Made by a program: the position numbers and the translations under genes. From positions 1-25,404 of the forward strand of contig PQAK01000220.1 of the NCBI GenBank assembly GCA_003105225.1: a DNA stretch of 25,404 bases. Reading direction: 5' to 3'. Source of the stretch: Deltaproteobacteria bacterium (lineage in GTDB: Bacteria; Desulfobacterota; Deferrimicrobia; Deferrimicrobiales; Deferrimicrobiaceae). The notes under the pieces are model-generated. The model was given only the letters and a program-made list of their open reading frames with translations. It was not told the DNA's origin and ran no database searches. Each line of letters begins with the position of its first letter. The stretch's first letter is position 1. Shown here one piece after another: positions 15,961 to 24,087 of the stretch.

Positions 15961-15998
15961 TAGAATCGACCGCAACCGACCGGGAAGCGAGGTGCCTC
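15961..15998 (+). promoter_or_regulatory. Possible rpe promoter -10 box and ribosome site
   Basis: A TAGAAT box (15961-15966) lies 32 bases before the rpe ATG, and an AGGTG ribosome site ends five bases before it. I see no good -35 box at the right distance. The gap before rpe is the first sizeable break in the plus-strand run, so a new promoter here is plausible. Confidence 0.3.
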
Positions 15999-16676
15999 AT
16001 GGATTATTACATCGCGCCGTCGCTCCTCTCCGCCGACTTCGGCCGGCTCGCCGAGGAGGTTCGCGCGGTGGAGGAGGCGGGCGCCGACCTGCTCCACGTC
16101 GACGTCATGGACGGACGGTTCGTGCCCAACCTGACGATCGGCCCGCCGGTGGTGGCCGCGATCAAGCGGTGCGCCACGGTGCCGCTCGACGTCCACCTGA
16201 TGATCCTCGAGCCGGAGAGGTACCTGGAGGCGTTCGCGGAGGCCGGCGCCGACGTCCTCACGGTGCACGCGGAAGCCACCCCCCACCTGCAGCGCGCGGT
16301 GGCCCGCATCCGCGAGCTGGGGAAGAAATCCGGGGTCGCCCTCAACCCCTCCACGTCCCTGTCGGCGGTCGAGTGGGTCCTTTCCGACGTCGACATGGTG
16401 CTCCTCATGACGGTGAATCCCGGGTTCGGCGGGCAGGCGTACCTCCCGGCGATGACGGGCAAGGTCGAGCTGCTGCGGTCGCAGCTTTCGCGGAGCGCGC
16501 TTCCGGTCGACATCCAGGTGGACGGAGGGATCAAGGCGGACAACGTCGCGGAAGTCGTCCGCGCCGGCGCGAACGTGATCGTTTCGGGATCGGGGATCTT
16601 CGGGACGAAGGACTACGGGAAAACGATCGCGTCGATGCGGCAGAACATCCGGAAGGCGGCTTCCACGACGGCGTAG
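15999..16676 (+). CDS. rpe: Ribulose-phosphate 3-epimerase
   Basis: The protein has 225 residues, the usual size, with AGGTG five bases before the ATG. An earlier in-frame ATG adds 26 residues with no family support. It interconverts D-ribulose-5-phosphate and D-xylulose-5-phosphate in the pentose phosphate pathway. TIM-barrel signatures are clear: IAPSLLSADFG, HVDVMDGRFVPN with the metal-binding His and Asp, DVHLMI, MTVNPGFGGQ and the phosphate-binding VDGGI and GSGIF motifs. Following rsmB with rpe is a common bacterial order. Confidence 0.97.
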   Translation: MDYYIAPSLLSADFGRLAEEVRAVEEAGADLLHVDVMDGRFVPNLTIGPPVVAAIKRCATVPLDVHLMILEPERYLEAFAEAGADVLTVHAEATPHLQRAVARIRELGKKSGVALNPSTSLSAVEWVLSDVDMVLLMTVNPGFGGQAYLPAMTGKVELLRSQLSRSALPVDIQVDGGIKADNVAEVVRAGANVIVSGSGIFGTKDYGKTIASMRQNIRKAASTTA

Positions 16677-16714
16677 GGTTCCCTGGAGCCGCCCGGATTC
16701 CAGGAGGGGTCGCT

Positions 16715-17083
16715 GTGCCAGCGTCCTATGTCGGTTTTCTGATCGTCGGCGCCTTCACCGGCGCCGTGTCCGGGATGTTCGGGATCGGCGGCGGCGTGTT
16801 CGTCATCCCGGCGATGGTCTACCTCTTCGGATTCAGCCAGAAGATGGCGACGGGCACTTCCCTGGCGATGCTCCTTCCCCCCATCGGCATCCTGGCGTTC
16901 CTGCAATTCTACAGGGCGGGGAGCGTCAACGTCGCGGCGGCGGTTCTCCTGGTCGTCGGATTCCTCGCCGGGTCCTGGCTCTCCGCGGGATACGCGGTCT
17001 CCCTGCCGGATCTGCTGCTCAAGCGGCTGTTCGGCGGACTGCTCATCGTAATGGGGGCGATCTACATATTGACGGCCCGGTGA
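16715..17083 (+). CDS. Half-size TauE/SafE (TSUP) family permease
   Basis: The protein has 122 residues and starts at a GTG behind an AGGAGGGG site. It is very hydrophobic, with about four membrane segments. The N-terminal GMFGIGGGVFVIPAMV is the TSUP family signature. Full-length TauE/SafE permeases (about 250 residues) are two such halves in tandem; this one covers a single half, so a working transporter would need a dimer. Members carry sulfite, sulfonates or other organic anions, but the substrate here is unknown. The frame is intact with its own start and stop, so it is unlikely to be a broken gene. It ends 29 bases before the tRNA. Confidence 0.85.
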   Translation: MPASYVGFLIVGAFTGAVSGMFGIGGGVFVIPAMVYLFGFSQKMATGTSLAMLLPPIGILAFLQFYRAGSVNVAAAVLLVVGFLAGSWLSAGYAVSLPDLLLKRLFGGLLIVMGAIYILTAR

Positions 17084-17112
17084 GGCCGTTGGTAACATAC
17101 CAGTTTCGCCGT

Positions 17113-17189
17113 CGGGATGTGGCTCAGCCTGGTAGAGCACCTGGTTCGGGACCAGGGGGTCGCTGGTTCAAATCCAGTCATCCCGACCA
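17113..17189 (+). tRNA. tRNA-Pro (anticodon CGG)
   Basis: A full cloverleaf of 77 bases with an encoded CCA end. The acceptor stem CGGGATG pairs fully with CATCCCG, and the C1-G72 pair is typical of bacterial tRNA-Pro. The D-arm is GCTC...GAGC, the anticodon stem CCTGG/CCAGG holds the loop TTCGGGA with anticodon CGG (17147-17149), and the T-arm is GCTGG-TTCAAAT-CCAGT. It reads CCG, a frequent proline codon in this GC-rich DNA. Confidence 0.97.
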
Positions 17190-17200
17190 TGGAGATCCCC

Positions 17201-17235
17201 GGGGGTCGCGGATTCCCGGTCCGCAGCCCCTTTTT
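17201..17235 (+). terminator. Rho-independent terminator after tRNA-Pro
   Basis: This G/C-rich imperfect hairpin has an outer GGGG/CCCC stem and an inner GCGGA/TCCGC stem, and is followed directly by TTTTT. It begins 12 bases after the tRNA's CCA end. It should end the transcript of the tRNA, and of rpe and the permease if they read through. Confidence 0.75.
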
Positions 17236-17388
17236 CATTTCGATCCTGGATCCTTCCCGGATCGTAAAAGGAATCGATCTTTCTTCCCCGATGGAGACAC
17301 CCGATCCGCGAAACCCCCATCTAACCCAGTATCGCAATCGCGCTTCCGCCATCCGCCTGTAAAGAGGGGTTGCATGACGGGTGGAGCC

Positions 17389-17448
17389 GGTTCGAGGGGG
17401 ATTCCGTTTCGAACCCGACCCCCGGCCGCCGGAAAAGCAGGCCGGGGG
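17389..17448 (+). promoter_or_regulatory. Two successive inverted repeats in the leader of the FAD-linked oxidase gene
   Basis: The first is GGTTCGA with TCGAACC (17389-17395 and 17409-17415), 7 bases, with a 13-base spacer. The second is CCCCCGGCC with GGCCGGGGG (17419-17427 and 17440-17448), 9 bases, with a 12-base loop. The second ends just before the G-rich ribosome site of the next gene. The first could be a repressor operator; the second would form a very stable RNA hairpin near the ribosome site. Neither resembles a riboswitch I know. Confidence 0.4.
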
Positions 17449-17469
17449 AGAGAAGGAAGGGGGGACGTG

Positions 17470-18876
17470 ATGGGAAATGCAGCTTCCATGGAAAAATTCA
17501 AGGCGGGCCTTCGGGGGGAACTCCTTCAACCCGGAAGCCCGGGGTACGATACCGCGCGCAAGGTGTACAACGCCATGATCGACCGGCGCCCGGCCCTGAT
17601 CGCCCGATGCAAGGACGTGGCCGACGTGATCGCCTCCGTCCGTTTCGCCGGGGAGACGGGGATGCTGACGGCCGTTCGGGGCGGGGGGCACAATGCCGGG
17701 GGCCTGGGGATCTGCGACGACGGCCTGGTCATCGATCTTTCGTCGATGAACGGCGTCCGGGTGGACCCCTGGGCGAAAACCATCCGCGTCGAGGGCGGCT
17801 GCACCTGGGGCGGGGTGGACCACGCCTCCCATGCCTTCGGCTTGGCTACGCCCGCCGGGATCCTGTCGACCACCGGCGTCGGCGGTCTCACCCTGGGCGG
17901 GGGGCTGGGGCACCTGACGAGGAAGTGCGGCCTGACGATCGACAACCTGCTGGCGGCGGACATGGTGCTGGCGGACGGCCGATTCGTTACGGCCAGCGCG
18001 GAGCAGAACCCGGACCTGTTCTGGGCGGTCCGGGGAGGCGGGGGGAACTTCGGGATCGTCACCTCCTTCCTCTTCCGGGGCCATCCCGTCCACACGGTCC
18101 TTGCGGGACCCACCCTGTGGGAACTCGAACATGCGCCCGAGGTCCTGCAACGGTATCGCGATTTCATCAATACCGCCCCGGAAGAGATCAACGGCTTCTT
18201 CCTCTTTCTGTCCGTGCCGCCGGGACCTCCCTTCCCGGAGCCCCTCCACAACCGGAAGATGTGCGGCATCGTCTGGTGCTACGCCGGGCCGCCGGACCGG
18301 TTCGAGGAAACCTTCCGGCCCGTTCGCCGGTTTCCGCAACCGGCGTTCGATATGATCGGCCCGATGCCGTATCCGGCGCTGCAAAGCATGTTCGACGGCC
18401 TGTACCCGCCGGGCCAGCAGTGGTACTGGAAGGCGGATTTCATCAAGGAACTGGGCGACGAGGCCATCCGCCTGCACGTGGAGCATGGATCGAAACTTCC
18501 GACGCCGCAATCGACGATGCACCTCTACCCGGTCAACGGGGCCGCCCGCCGGGTGGAAGGAAACGCCACCGCCTGGAGCTATCGCGACGCCACGTGGGCC
18601 GAAGTCATCGTCGGGGTCGACCCGGATCCGTCGAACAACGAACGGATGACCCGGTGGGCGAACGCCTACTGGAACGCGCTGCACCCCCATTCGGCAGGCG
18701 GCGCGTACGTGAACTTCATGATGCACGACGAAGGGCAGGAGCGCGTCAAGGCGACCTACCGGGGTAATTACGAGCGCCTCGCAAAGGTCAAGGCCATGTA
18801 CGACCCGGAGAATTTCTTCCGCGTGAACCAGAACATCCAGCCCGCCGGGAAAAAGAGCTCCCGGTCGGCCGCGTGA
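17470..18876 (+). CDS. FAD-linked oxidase of the berberine-bridge-enzyme (BBE) type
   Basis: The protein has 468 residues. An FAD-binding PCMH-type domain (about 35-210) carries RGGGHN with His74, the usual site of the 8-alpha-histidyl flavin bond. A substrate domain follows, and the C-terminal BBE motif is present (NYERLAKVKAMYDPENFFR, then NQNI). In bicovalent members a cysteine links to flavin C6; here the matching segment reads TPAGILSTTGVGG with no cysteine, so a single covalent bond is predicted. Such enzymes oxidise sugars, alcohols or aromatic side chains with O2 or another acceptor; the substrate is unknown. I chose the ATG at 17470 (GTG at 17467 is equally possible) behind a GGAAGGGGGGAC stretch. 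An ATG at 17374 would add an arginine-rich N-terminus and put the two inverted repeats in the coding region. No secretion signal is visible from 17470. Confidence 0.88.
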   Translation: MGNAASMEKFKAGLRGELLQPGSPGYDTARKVYNAMIDRRPALIARCKDVADVIASVRFAGETGMLTAVRGGGHNAGGLGICDDGLVIDLSSMNGVRVDPWAKTIRVEGGCTWGGVDHASHAFGLATPAGILSTTGVGGLTLGGGLGHLTRKCGLTIDNLLAADMVLADGRFVTASAEQNPDLFWAVRGGGGNFGIVTSFLFRGHPVHTVLAGPTLWELEHAPEVLQRYRDFINTAPEEINGFFLFLSVPPGPPFPEPLHNRKMCGIVWCYAGPPDRFEETFRPVRRFPQPAFDMIGPMPYPALQSMFDGLYPPGQQWYWKADFIKELGDEAIRLHVEHGSKLPTPQSTMHLYPVNGAARRVEGNATAWSYRDATWAEVIVGVDPDPSNNERMTRWANAYWNALHPHSAGGAYVNFMMHDEGQERVKATYRGNYERLAKVKAMYDPENFFRVNQNIQPAGKKSSRSAA

Positions 18877-18888
18877 CCATACAGCGCC

Positions 18889-19638
18889 ATGGGAGCGGCT
18901 CCCGAACCGTTGCGCACCGAGGAATCGCCTGAAGTACCGGCCGAAGGTGCCACGCCCGGAGGTTCCGTTCCGGCGAAGAAGGGCGCCGTCGTAAAAGGCG
19001 TCCTCCTCGCGGTTTTCATCCTTGCCGCCGTCGCGGCGATCCGGTTCACTCCCGTCCTGGGCTACCTCACCCCGGAGGGACTGGGGCGCTTCCTTTCGAT
19101 GGCCGGTTTCTGGGGGCCGGCGATTTTCATCCTGGCATACGCCGCCGGCGTCTGCCTCTTCATCCCCGGAACGCTGCTCACCACGCTGGGGGGAGCGATC
19201 TTCGGCGCCTACCGGGGGTTCGTCTACGTCTGGGTGGGCGCGATGCTGGGCGCCAGCGCCGCCTTCTGGATCGGCCGCACGCTGGGACGGGAGCTCGCGG
19301 CGTCCCTCGTCGGGGAAAAGCTGAAAAAATACGACGAGGCGATCGAACGCAACGGGTTCGCCACGGTTCTCTACCTGCGCCTGGTGTATTTCCCGTTCAC
19401 GCCCTTGAACTTCGGCATGGGGCTGACCCGCGTGCGCTTCCGGGACTATTTCCTCGGCACGGCGCTCGGCATCGTGGTCGGAGTCTTCATCTTCACCTTC
19501 TTCGTGGGAGCGGTGCGGGACGTATGGGCGAGCGGCGACTGGAGCGGCTTGCTCGCCCCCAAGGTGCTGTTCTCCGTCGCCCTGTTCGTTTTCTCGTTCT
19601 TCATCCCGAAAATCATAAAGCGCATCAAAGGGGATTGA
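18889..19638 (+). CDS. TVP38/TMEM64 (VTT/DedA-like) membrane protein
   Basis: The protein has 249 residues. A hydrophilic N-terminus of about 35 residues is followed by five or six membrane segments. The middle holds the VTT-domain signature: FIPGTLLTTLGGAIFGAYRG, the GAMLGASAAFWIGRTLGRE block, and a re-entrant-like LRLVYFPFTPLNFGMGLT segment. Bacterial relatives are linked to lipid scrambling or membrane homeostasis. The ribosome site is weak and it starts 12 bases after the oxidase stop. The stop is only four bases before the start of a mercuric-reductase-like flavoprotein; VTT proteins are often found next to or fused with such flavoproteins, so the two probably act together. Confidence 0.88.
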   Translation: MGAAPEPLRTEESPEVPAEGATPGGSVPAKKGAVVKGVLLAVFILAAVAAIRFTPVLGYLTPEGLGRFLSMAGFWGPAIFILAYAAGVCLFIPGTLLTTLGGAIFGAYRGFVYVWVGAMLGASAAFWIGRTLGRELAASLVGEKLKKYDEAIERNGFATVLYLRLVYFPFTPLNFGMGLTRVRFRDYFLGTALGIVVGVFIFTFFVGAVRDVWASGDWSGLLAPKVLFSVALFVFSFFIPKIIKRIKGD

Positions 19639-19642
19639 GGCC

Positions 19643-21184
19643 ATGGAAGCGATCCGGAAACCCGTTCCCGTCCTGGGCAGGGTGCTTCCCGACGACGTCT
19701 ACAACGCGGAGCTCGTCGCCAACGTTCATCCTCCCGATTGGGCGAATCCCGAGCCCGCGCCGCGCTACAACCTGGTGGTCGTCGGGGCGGGGACCGCAGG
19801 CCTCGTGACGGCGGCCGGCGCGGCGGGCCTGGGAGCACGGGTGGCGCTCGTGGAGCGGCACCTCCTCGGGGGCGACTGTCTGAACGTCGGGTGCGTGCCG
19901 TCCAAGTGCCTCATCCGTTCCTCCCGGGCCGCGCACGACATCCGGGACGCCGCCCGTTACGGCATCGGCTCCCGGGACGGGTTTGCCGCGGACTTTTCGG
20001 CCGTGATGGAGCGGATGCGCCGCTTGAGGGCGCGCATCAGCCACCATGACTCCGTGAAGCGGTTCTCGGGCCTGGGCGTGGACGTCTTCCTCGGCGATGC
20101 CCGGTTCTCCGGGCCGGACGCCGTGGAGGTCGACGGCAGGACCCTGCGGTTCGCCAAGGCCGTGATCGCCACCGGCGCGCGCGCCTTCGTCCCGCCCGTC
20201 GACGGCCTCGAAGAGGCCGGATTCCTGACCAACGAAACGGTGTTTTCCCTGACCGGCCTGCCGCGGCGGCTCCTCGTGCTCGGGGCGGGGCCGCTCGGAT
20301 GCGAACTCGCCCAGGCGTTCCGGAGGTTCGGCTCGGAGGTGACGATCGTCGAACGGGGCCCGCGGTTCCTGTCGAGGGAGGACCCGGACGCGGCGGAGAT
20401 CCTCCACCGCGCCTTCCGGGCGGACGGCATCGAGGTGGCGCTTTCCACCCGGATCGTCCATGTCCGCCGCTCGGAGAAAGGGAAGGTCGTGCGCATGAGC
20501 CGGGACGGCGTCGAATCCGAATGGACGGCCGACGAGATCCTGATCGGCGCCGGGAGGGTCCCGAACGTCGGGGGGATGGGGCTCGAGGAGGCGGGCGTGG
20601 CATACGACGAGCGGAACGGCGTCCATGTGAACGATTTCCTCCGGACGGACAATCCCCGGATCTATGCGGCGGGAGACGTCTGCCTCGAGCGGAAATTCAC
20701 CCACACCGCCGATGCCGCCGCGCGGATCGTGATCCGGAATGCGCTGTTCGGGGGAAGGGCGCGGGCGAGCACCCTCATTGTTCCCTGGTGCACCTATACC
20801 GATCCGGAGATCGCCCACGTCGGCATGTACGAGCGGGAGGCCCAGGAGGCGGGGTTGCCGGTGGACACGTTCGTGCGCGAGTTGAAGGAGGTGGACCGGG
20901 CCGTCGCCGACGGGGAGGAGGAGGGGTTCGTCAAGGTCCACGTGCGGAAGGGGACCGACAAGATCCTGGGGGCGACCATCGTCGCCCGCCACGCGGGGGA
21001 GATGATCACCGAGATTTCCGTGGCGATCGCGGGCAGGGTCGGGCTGGGGGCCATCGCGAACGTGATCCATTCCTATCCGACCCAGGCCGAGGCGATCCGG
21101 CAGGCGGCCGATGCCTACAACCGGACGCGGCTGACCCCGTTCGCGAAGAAACTGCTGGGCGGGTGGCTGGCCTGGACGCGATAG
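19643..21184 (+). CDS. Mercuric-reductase-like pyridine nucleotide-disulfide oxidoreductase
   Basis: The protein has 513 residues. It is a class-I flavoprotein disulfide reductase. After a 40-residue N-terminal extension comes the FAD Rossmann motif GAGTAG (48-53), the redox pair C79-LNVG-C84 in GGDCLNVGCVPSK, and an NAD(P)-binding domain starting LLVLGAGPLGCELAQAF. A C-terminal dimerisation domain carries HSYPTQAEA (His476 on). MerA has an extra C-terminal cysteine pair for Hg(II) and often an N-terminal metal-binding domain; both are absent, so mercuric ion is not the likely substrate. It starts four bases after a TVP38/TMEM64 gene. The partner substrate may be a membrane disulfide, a quinone or a small thiol; I cannot tell which. 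The gene converges with treY, 22 bases apart. Confidence 0.88.
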   Translation: MEAIRKPVPVLGRVLPDDVYNAELVANVHPPDWANPEPAPRYNLVVVGAGTAGLVTAAGAAGLGARVALVERHLLGGDCLNVGCVPSKCLIRSSRAAHDIRDAARYGIGSRDGFAADFSAVMERMRRLRARISHHDSVKRFSGLGVDVFLGDARFSGPDAVEVDGRTLRFAKAVIATGARAFVPPVDGLEEAGFLTNETVFSLTGLPRRLLVLGAGPLGCELAQAFRRFGSEVTIVERGPRFLSREDPDAAEILHRAFRADGIEVALSTRIVHVRRSEKGKVVRMSRDGVESEWTADEILIGAGRVPNVGGMGLEEAGVAYDERNGVHVNDFLRTDNPRIYAAGDVCLERKFTHTADAAARIVIRNALFGGRARASTLIVPWCTYTDPEIAHVGMYEREAQEAGLPVDTFVRELKEVDRAVADGEEEGFVKVHVRKGTDKILGATIVARHAGEMITEISVAIAGRVGLGAIANVIHSYPTQAEAIRQAADAYNRTRLTPFAKKLLGGWLAWTR

Positions 21185-21206
21185 GAACCGGGGCCGGCGG
21201 CGACCC

Positions 21207-24083
21207 TCAGGCGGCGCTGCCCGCGAGCAGCGCTACCGGAAAGAGACGGAAGACCTCGTTCATGAGGAGCGTCCTTCCCCCCTCCGCCGCGGAGGCGGAG
21301 ATTTCCTCCCCGGTGAGCGCGTTGATCCACCGGCCGGGGGATCCCTCCGGGAGGAGAAGGCCCCCTTGCATCCCCCAGGCATCGGGACCCAGGGGAAATT
21401 CCCCCGGACCCACCAGGCGGGTCGCGAGCCGGGGGACGGCGGCGATGGTCCAGAATCCGCTGTGCTCCCGGGCGAAGGCGAGGACATGCTCCTTTTTCGC
21501 GCCGGAAACCGGCAGGGGGCGATAGGAACCGGAGAGAAACAGGTCCCGGTGCCGCTTCCGGAAGTTCAAGGCCTTGTACGTCAGGAAGAGCTTGATCCGT
21601 CCGTCCTCCCAGCGGGAGACGATCTCCCGGAGCAGCGTCGCCGCACCCCGGGATTCCCCGAGCTGCAGTTCGTTCAGCAGCAGCGCCCGCTTCCGGAAAT
21701 CCACGGGCCGCCGGTTGTCGGGGTCCACCAGCGAAAAATCCCAGAGTTCCGTCCCCTGGTAGAAATCGGGCACCCCCGGGGAGGCGACCTTCAACAGGAC
21801 CTGCGAGAGGCTGTTCAGCGCGCCGTAGGGGGCGATCTTCTTCTGGAAAAGGAGGAAATCCCCGGGGAACCGGTTTCCCCCCTTGTCCTCCAGGATGGAA
21901 TCCACGAAGTCGCGGACGGCGGCTTCGTGGGGAGGGTTGGGGCGGTCCCACCGGGTGTAGACCTTGGCCTCCCGCACGGCCTTCACCAGGTACTCCTTCA
22001 CTCTCTCCACGAATGACGGGATCTCGTTTTTTTCGAAGGGCCAGGCGCCCAGCAGGGTCTGGTAGACGAGGACTTCCTCGTTCCGGTCGGGAACGGGCCG
22101 GCCGCCGATCCTCCGTTTCTTCTCCCCGTTCCAGTGGCTCCACAGGAACAGGCATTTCTCCCACTCCCGGGGAAGCTCGGAGAGGACGTTGATGCGGGCG
22201 CGGACATCCTCGCTGCGCTTCGTGTCGTGGGTGGAAGTGGCGTTCATCCCGTGGGGGGTCCGGGCGAGGGCCGCTTCCTCCCGCCGGTGGAACTCGCCCG
22301 TCGCGATGCCGGGGGAGACCGGATCGCCGCCCACTTCGTTCGCCGAGACCAGCCGGTTGTAGACGTAGAGCGCGGTGTCCTCCAGCCCCTTCGCCAGGAT
22401 CGGGCCGGTGAACTGCTGCCAGCGCATCAGGAACCGGAGACGTTCCTCCCGCTGCTCGCCGGACAGGGAAGCGGAAGGTTCCATCATCAGGACCCGGCCC
22501 AGGAATTCGTACACGGGAGCGCTCGCCTCCGCGCCCCGCCGCTGCGCCTCCCGGAGGGCCCTGCCGAGGCATCGCCGGTCGCGCGCGGAGAGGTCGTGCC
22601 CGCGAACGTAGGTCCGGTAGACGGGAAAGCACGCGGTCACTTCGATGAGCGCCTGGCGGATCTCCTTCCTCGGGAGGTCGCGGCCGTGCCGGTCCTGTTC
22701 GGCGATGCTTCCGAGGTGTTTCCCCAGCGCGTGCATCTCCCCCGCGAAATGCGTCTCCATCACGAGTTTCCTGCTCCGGTAGACCGCTTCCTCGAATTCC
22801 GTCTTCTCCCCGAGAAAGCGCGCGTAGATTTCGTCCAGCTCCCGCGCGCCGCGCGCGCTGACGAACACTCCGTTGGCCGTGTTCAGGAAATCGTACCCGG
22901 TGGTGCCGCACGCCGGCCATTCGGGAGGGAGCGTCTCCCCGCCCAGGAGGATCTTCTCCACGAGGATGTAAAATCCCGGGGATGCCGCCGCGTCGGCGCC
23001 CGCCGACGCGAGGATGCGGTCCCGCAGGGTGGCGAGATAGCCCAGGGGGTCGTAGAGCCCGTCGATGTGGTCCACCCGCAGGCCGGTGACCTTCCCGTCG
23101 GCGACGAGCCGCAGGACGAGCTCGTGCGACGCGTTGAACACCGCGAAATCCTCGACGCGCAGCCCGACCAGGTCGTTGATGGCGAAGAAGCGCCGGTAGT
23201 TGATCTCCTCGTTGGCGAGCCGCCAGAACGACAGCCAGTAATGCTGCTCCGACAGGAGGCGGTCCAGCGCCTCGAAGCTCTCCGGCTCCCCCCTGTGCCC
23301 GTTGGCGATCCGGAGGTTCTCCTCGACGAAGGACCGGATCTCGGGGCGGGTCCGGCACGATCGCCAGAGCGACTGCCGGATCGCTTCCTCTTCCCGGGCC
23401 CTCGCGGCCGCCGCGCCGGGGTCTCCCGCGGAGGCGTCCGGGAGATGCTCGATGGCTTCGATGAGGGACCAGAGTTCCCGGAACACGGGGGAGTCCGGGC
23501 CGAAGGTCTCCTCCAGCGTCTCGATCCGGTGGGACAGGATCCGAAGGTAGGAACGCACCGACAAGGGAAGTCTCGTGTCCCCGTAGCGGACGGCGAAGCC
23601 GTTCTTCTCGAGGTGCAGGGTCAGGTCCCGGCTTTCGAGCGCGTTCCCGTAAGGATCGCCGAGGATGGGAAGCAGGATCTTTTTTTCCAGAGCTTTCTTG
23701 GAGGAATGCCAGTCGATGTCGAAAAACGGCGCGTACGCGGAGCCGGGGCCGCTCTCCAGGACGTCCCTCCACCAGCGGTTTTCGCTGCTGGCGGCCATGT
23801 GATTCGGGACGATGTCCAGGAGAAGGCCCATCTCCGCCGCTTTCAGGGCACGGGCCAGCGCCTCGAATTCCTCCTCGGAGCCCAGGTCCGGGTTGAGCTT
23901 CGTGGGATCGGTCAGGTCGTAGCCGTGGGTGCTTCCCTTCCGCGCCTGGAACAGGGGGGACGCGTAGAGATCCGTGATCCCCAGCGCGCCCAGGTAGGGG
24001 AGAAGCTCCCGGCCGTCCTCGAAGCGGAACCGGCGGTTGAACTGGAGGCGGTAGGTGGCGATGGGGATCCTTCGGTGCGGCAT
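21207..24083 (-). CDS. treY: Malto-oligosyltrehalose synthase TreY
   Basis: The protein has 958 residues, at the long end for the family. It is a GH13 enzyme that turns the reducing-end alpha-1,4 bond of a maltodextrin into an alpha,alpha-1,1 bond. TreZ would then release trehalose. The N-terminus IATYRLQFNRRFRFED and ITDLYASPLFQARKGSTHGYD are typical of TreY. The catalytic elements are DIVPNHMA, GLRVDHIDGLYDP with nucleophile D338, VEKIL with acid/base E376, and TSTHDTKRSED with D620. The ATG has AGGAG seven bases upstream, and the stop of the upstream GH57 gene lies between site and start, so the two are coupled. No treZ is seen; it may lie beyond the right edge. Confidence 0.96.
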   Translation of the reverse strand: MPHRRIPIATYRLQFNRRFRFEDGRELLPYLGALGITDLYASPLFQARKGSTHGYDLTDPTKLNPDLGSEEEFEALARALKAAEMGLLLDIVPNHMAASSENRWWRDVLESGPGSAYAPFFDIDWHSSKKALEKKILLPILGDPYGNALESRDLTLHLEKNGFAVRYGDTRLPLSVRSYLRILSHRIETLEETFGPDSPVFRELWSLIEAIEHLPDASAGDPGAAAARAREEEAIRQSLWRSCRTRPEIRSFVEENLRIANGHRGEPESFEALDRLLSEQHYWLSFWRLANEEINYRRFFAINDLVGLRVEDFAVFNASHELVLRLVADGKVTGLRVDHIDGLYDPLGYLATLRDRILASAGADAAASPGFYILVEKILLGGETLPPEWPACGTTGYDFLNTANGVFVSARGARELDEIYARFLGEKTEFEEAVYRSRKLVMETHFAGEMHALGKHLGSIAEQDRHGRDLPRKEIRQALIEVTACFPVYRTYVRGHDLSARDRRCLGRALREAQRRGAEASAPVYEFLGRVLMMEPSASLSGEQREERLRFLMRWQQFTGPILAKGLEDTALYVYNRLVSANEVGGDPVSPGIATGEFHRREEAALARTPHGMNATSTHDTKRSEDVRARINVLSELPREWEKCLFLWSHWNGEKKRRIGGRPVPDRNEEVLVYQTLLGAWPFEKNEIPSFVERVKEYLVKAVREAKVYTRWDRPNPPHEAAVRDFVDSILEDKGGNRFPGDFLLFQKKIAPYGALNSLSQVLLKVASPGVPDFYQGTELWDFSLVDPDNRRPVDFRKRALLLNELQLGESRGAATLLREIVSRWEDGRIKLFLTYKALNFRKRHRDLFLSGSYRPLPVSGAKKEHVLAFAREHSGFWTIAAVPRLATRLVGPGEFPLGPDAWGMQGGLLLPEGSPGRWINALTGEEISASAAEGGRTLLMNEVFRLFPVALLAGSAA

Positions 24084-24087
24084 GGCG

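Noticed and set aside
17113..17189. selC (tRNA-Sec), considered because selB is in the window
   Set aside because: The anticodon is CGG, there is no long variable arm, and the acceptor stem has seven pairs. It is tRNA-Pro.
17062..19644. Long minus-strand open frame across the tRNA, the FAD oxidase and the TVP38 gene
   Set aside because: It crosses a complete tRNA and three real features in antisense, with no recognisable domain.
17113..21184. Genomic island inserted at the tRNA-Pro gene
   Set aside because: No integrase and no repeat of the tRNA 3' end was seen downstream. Composition looks like the rest of the window.
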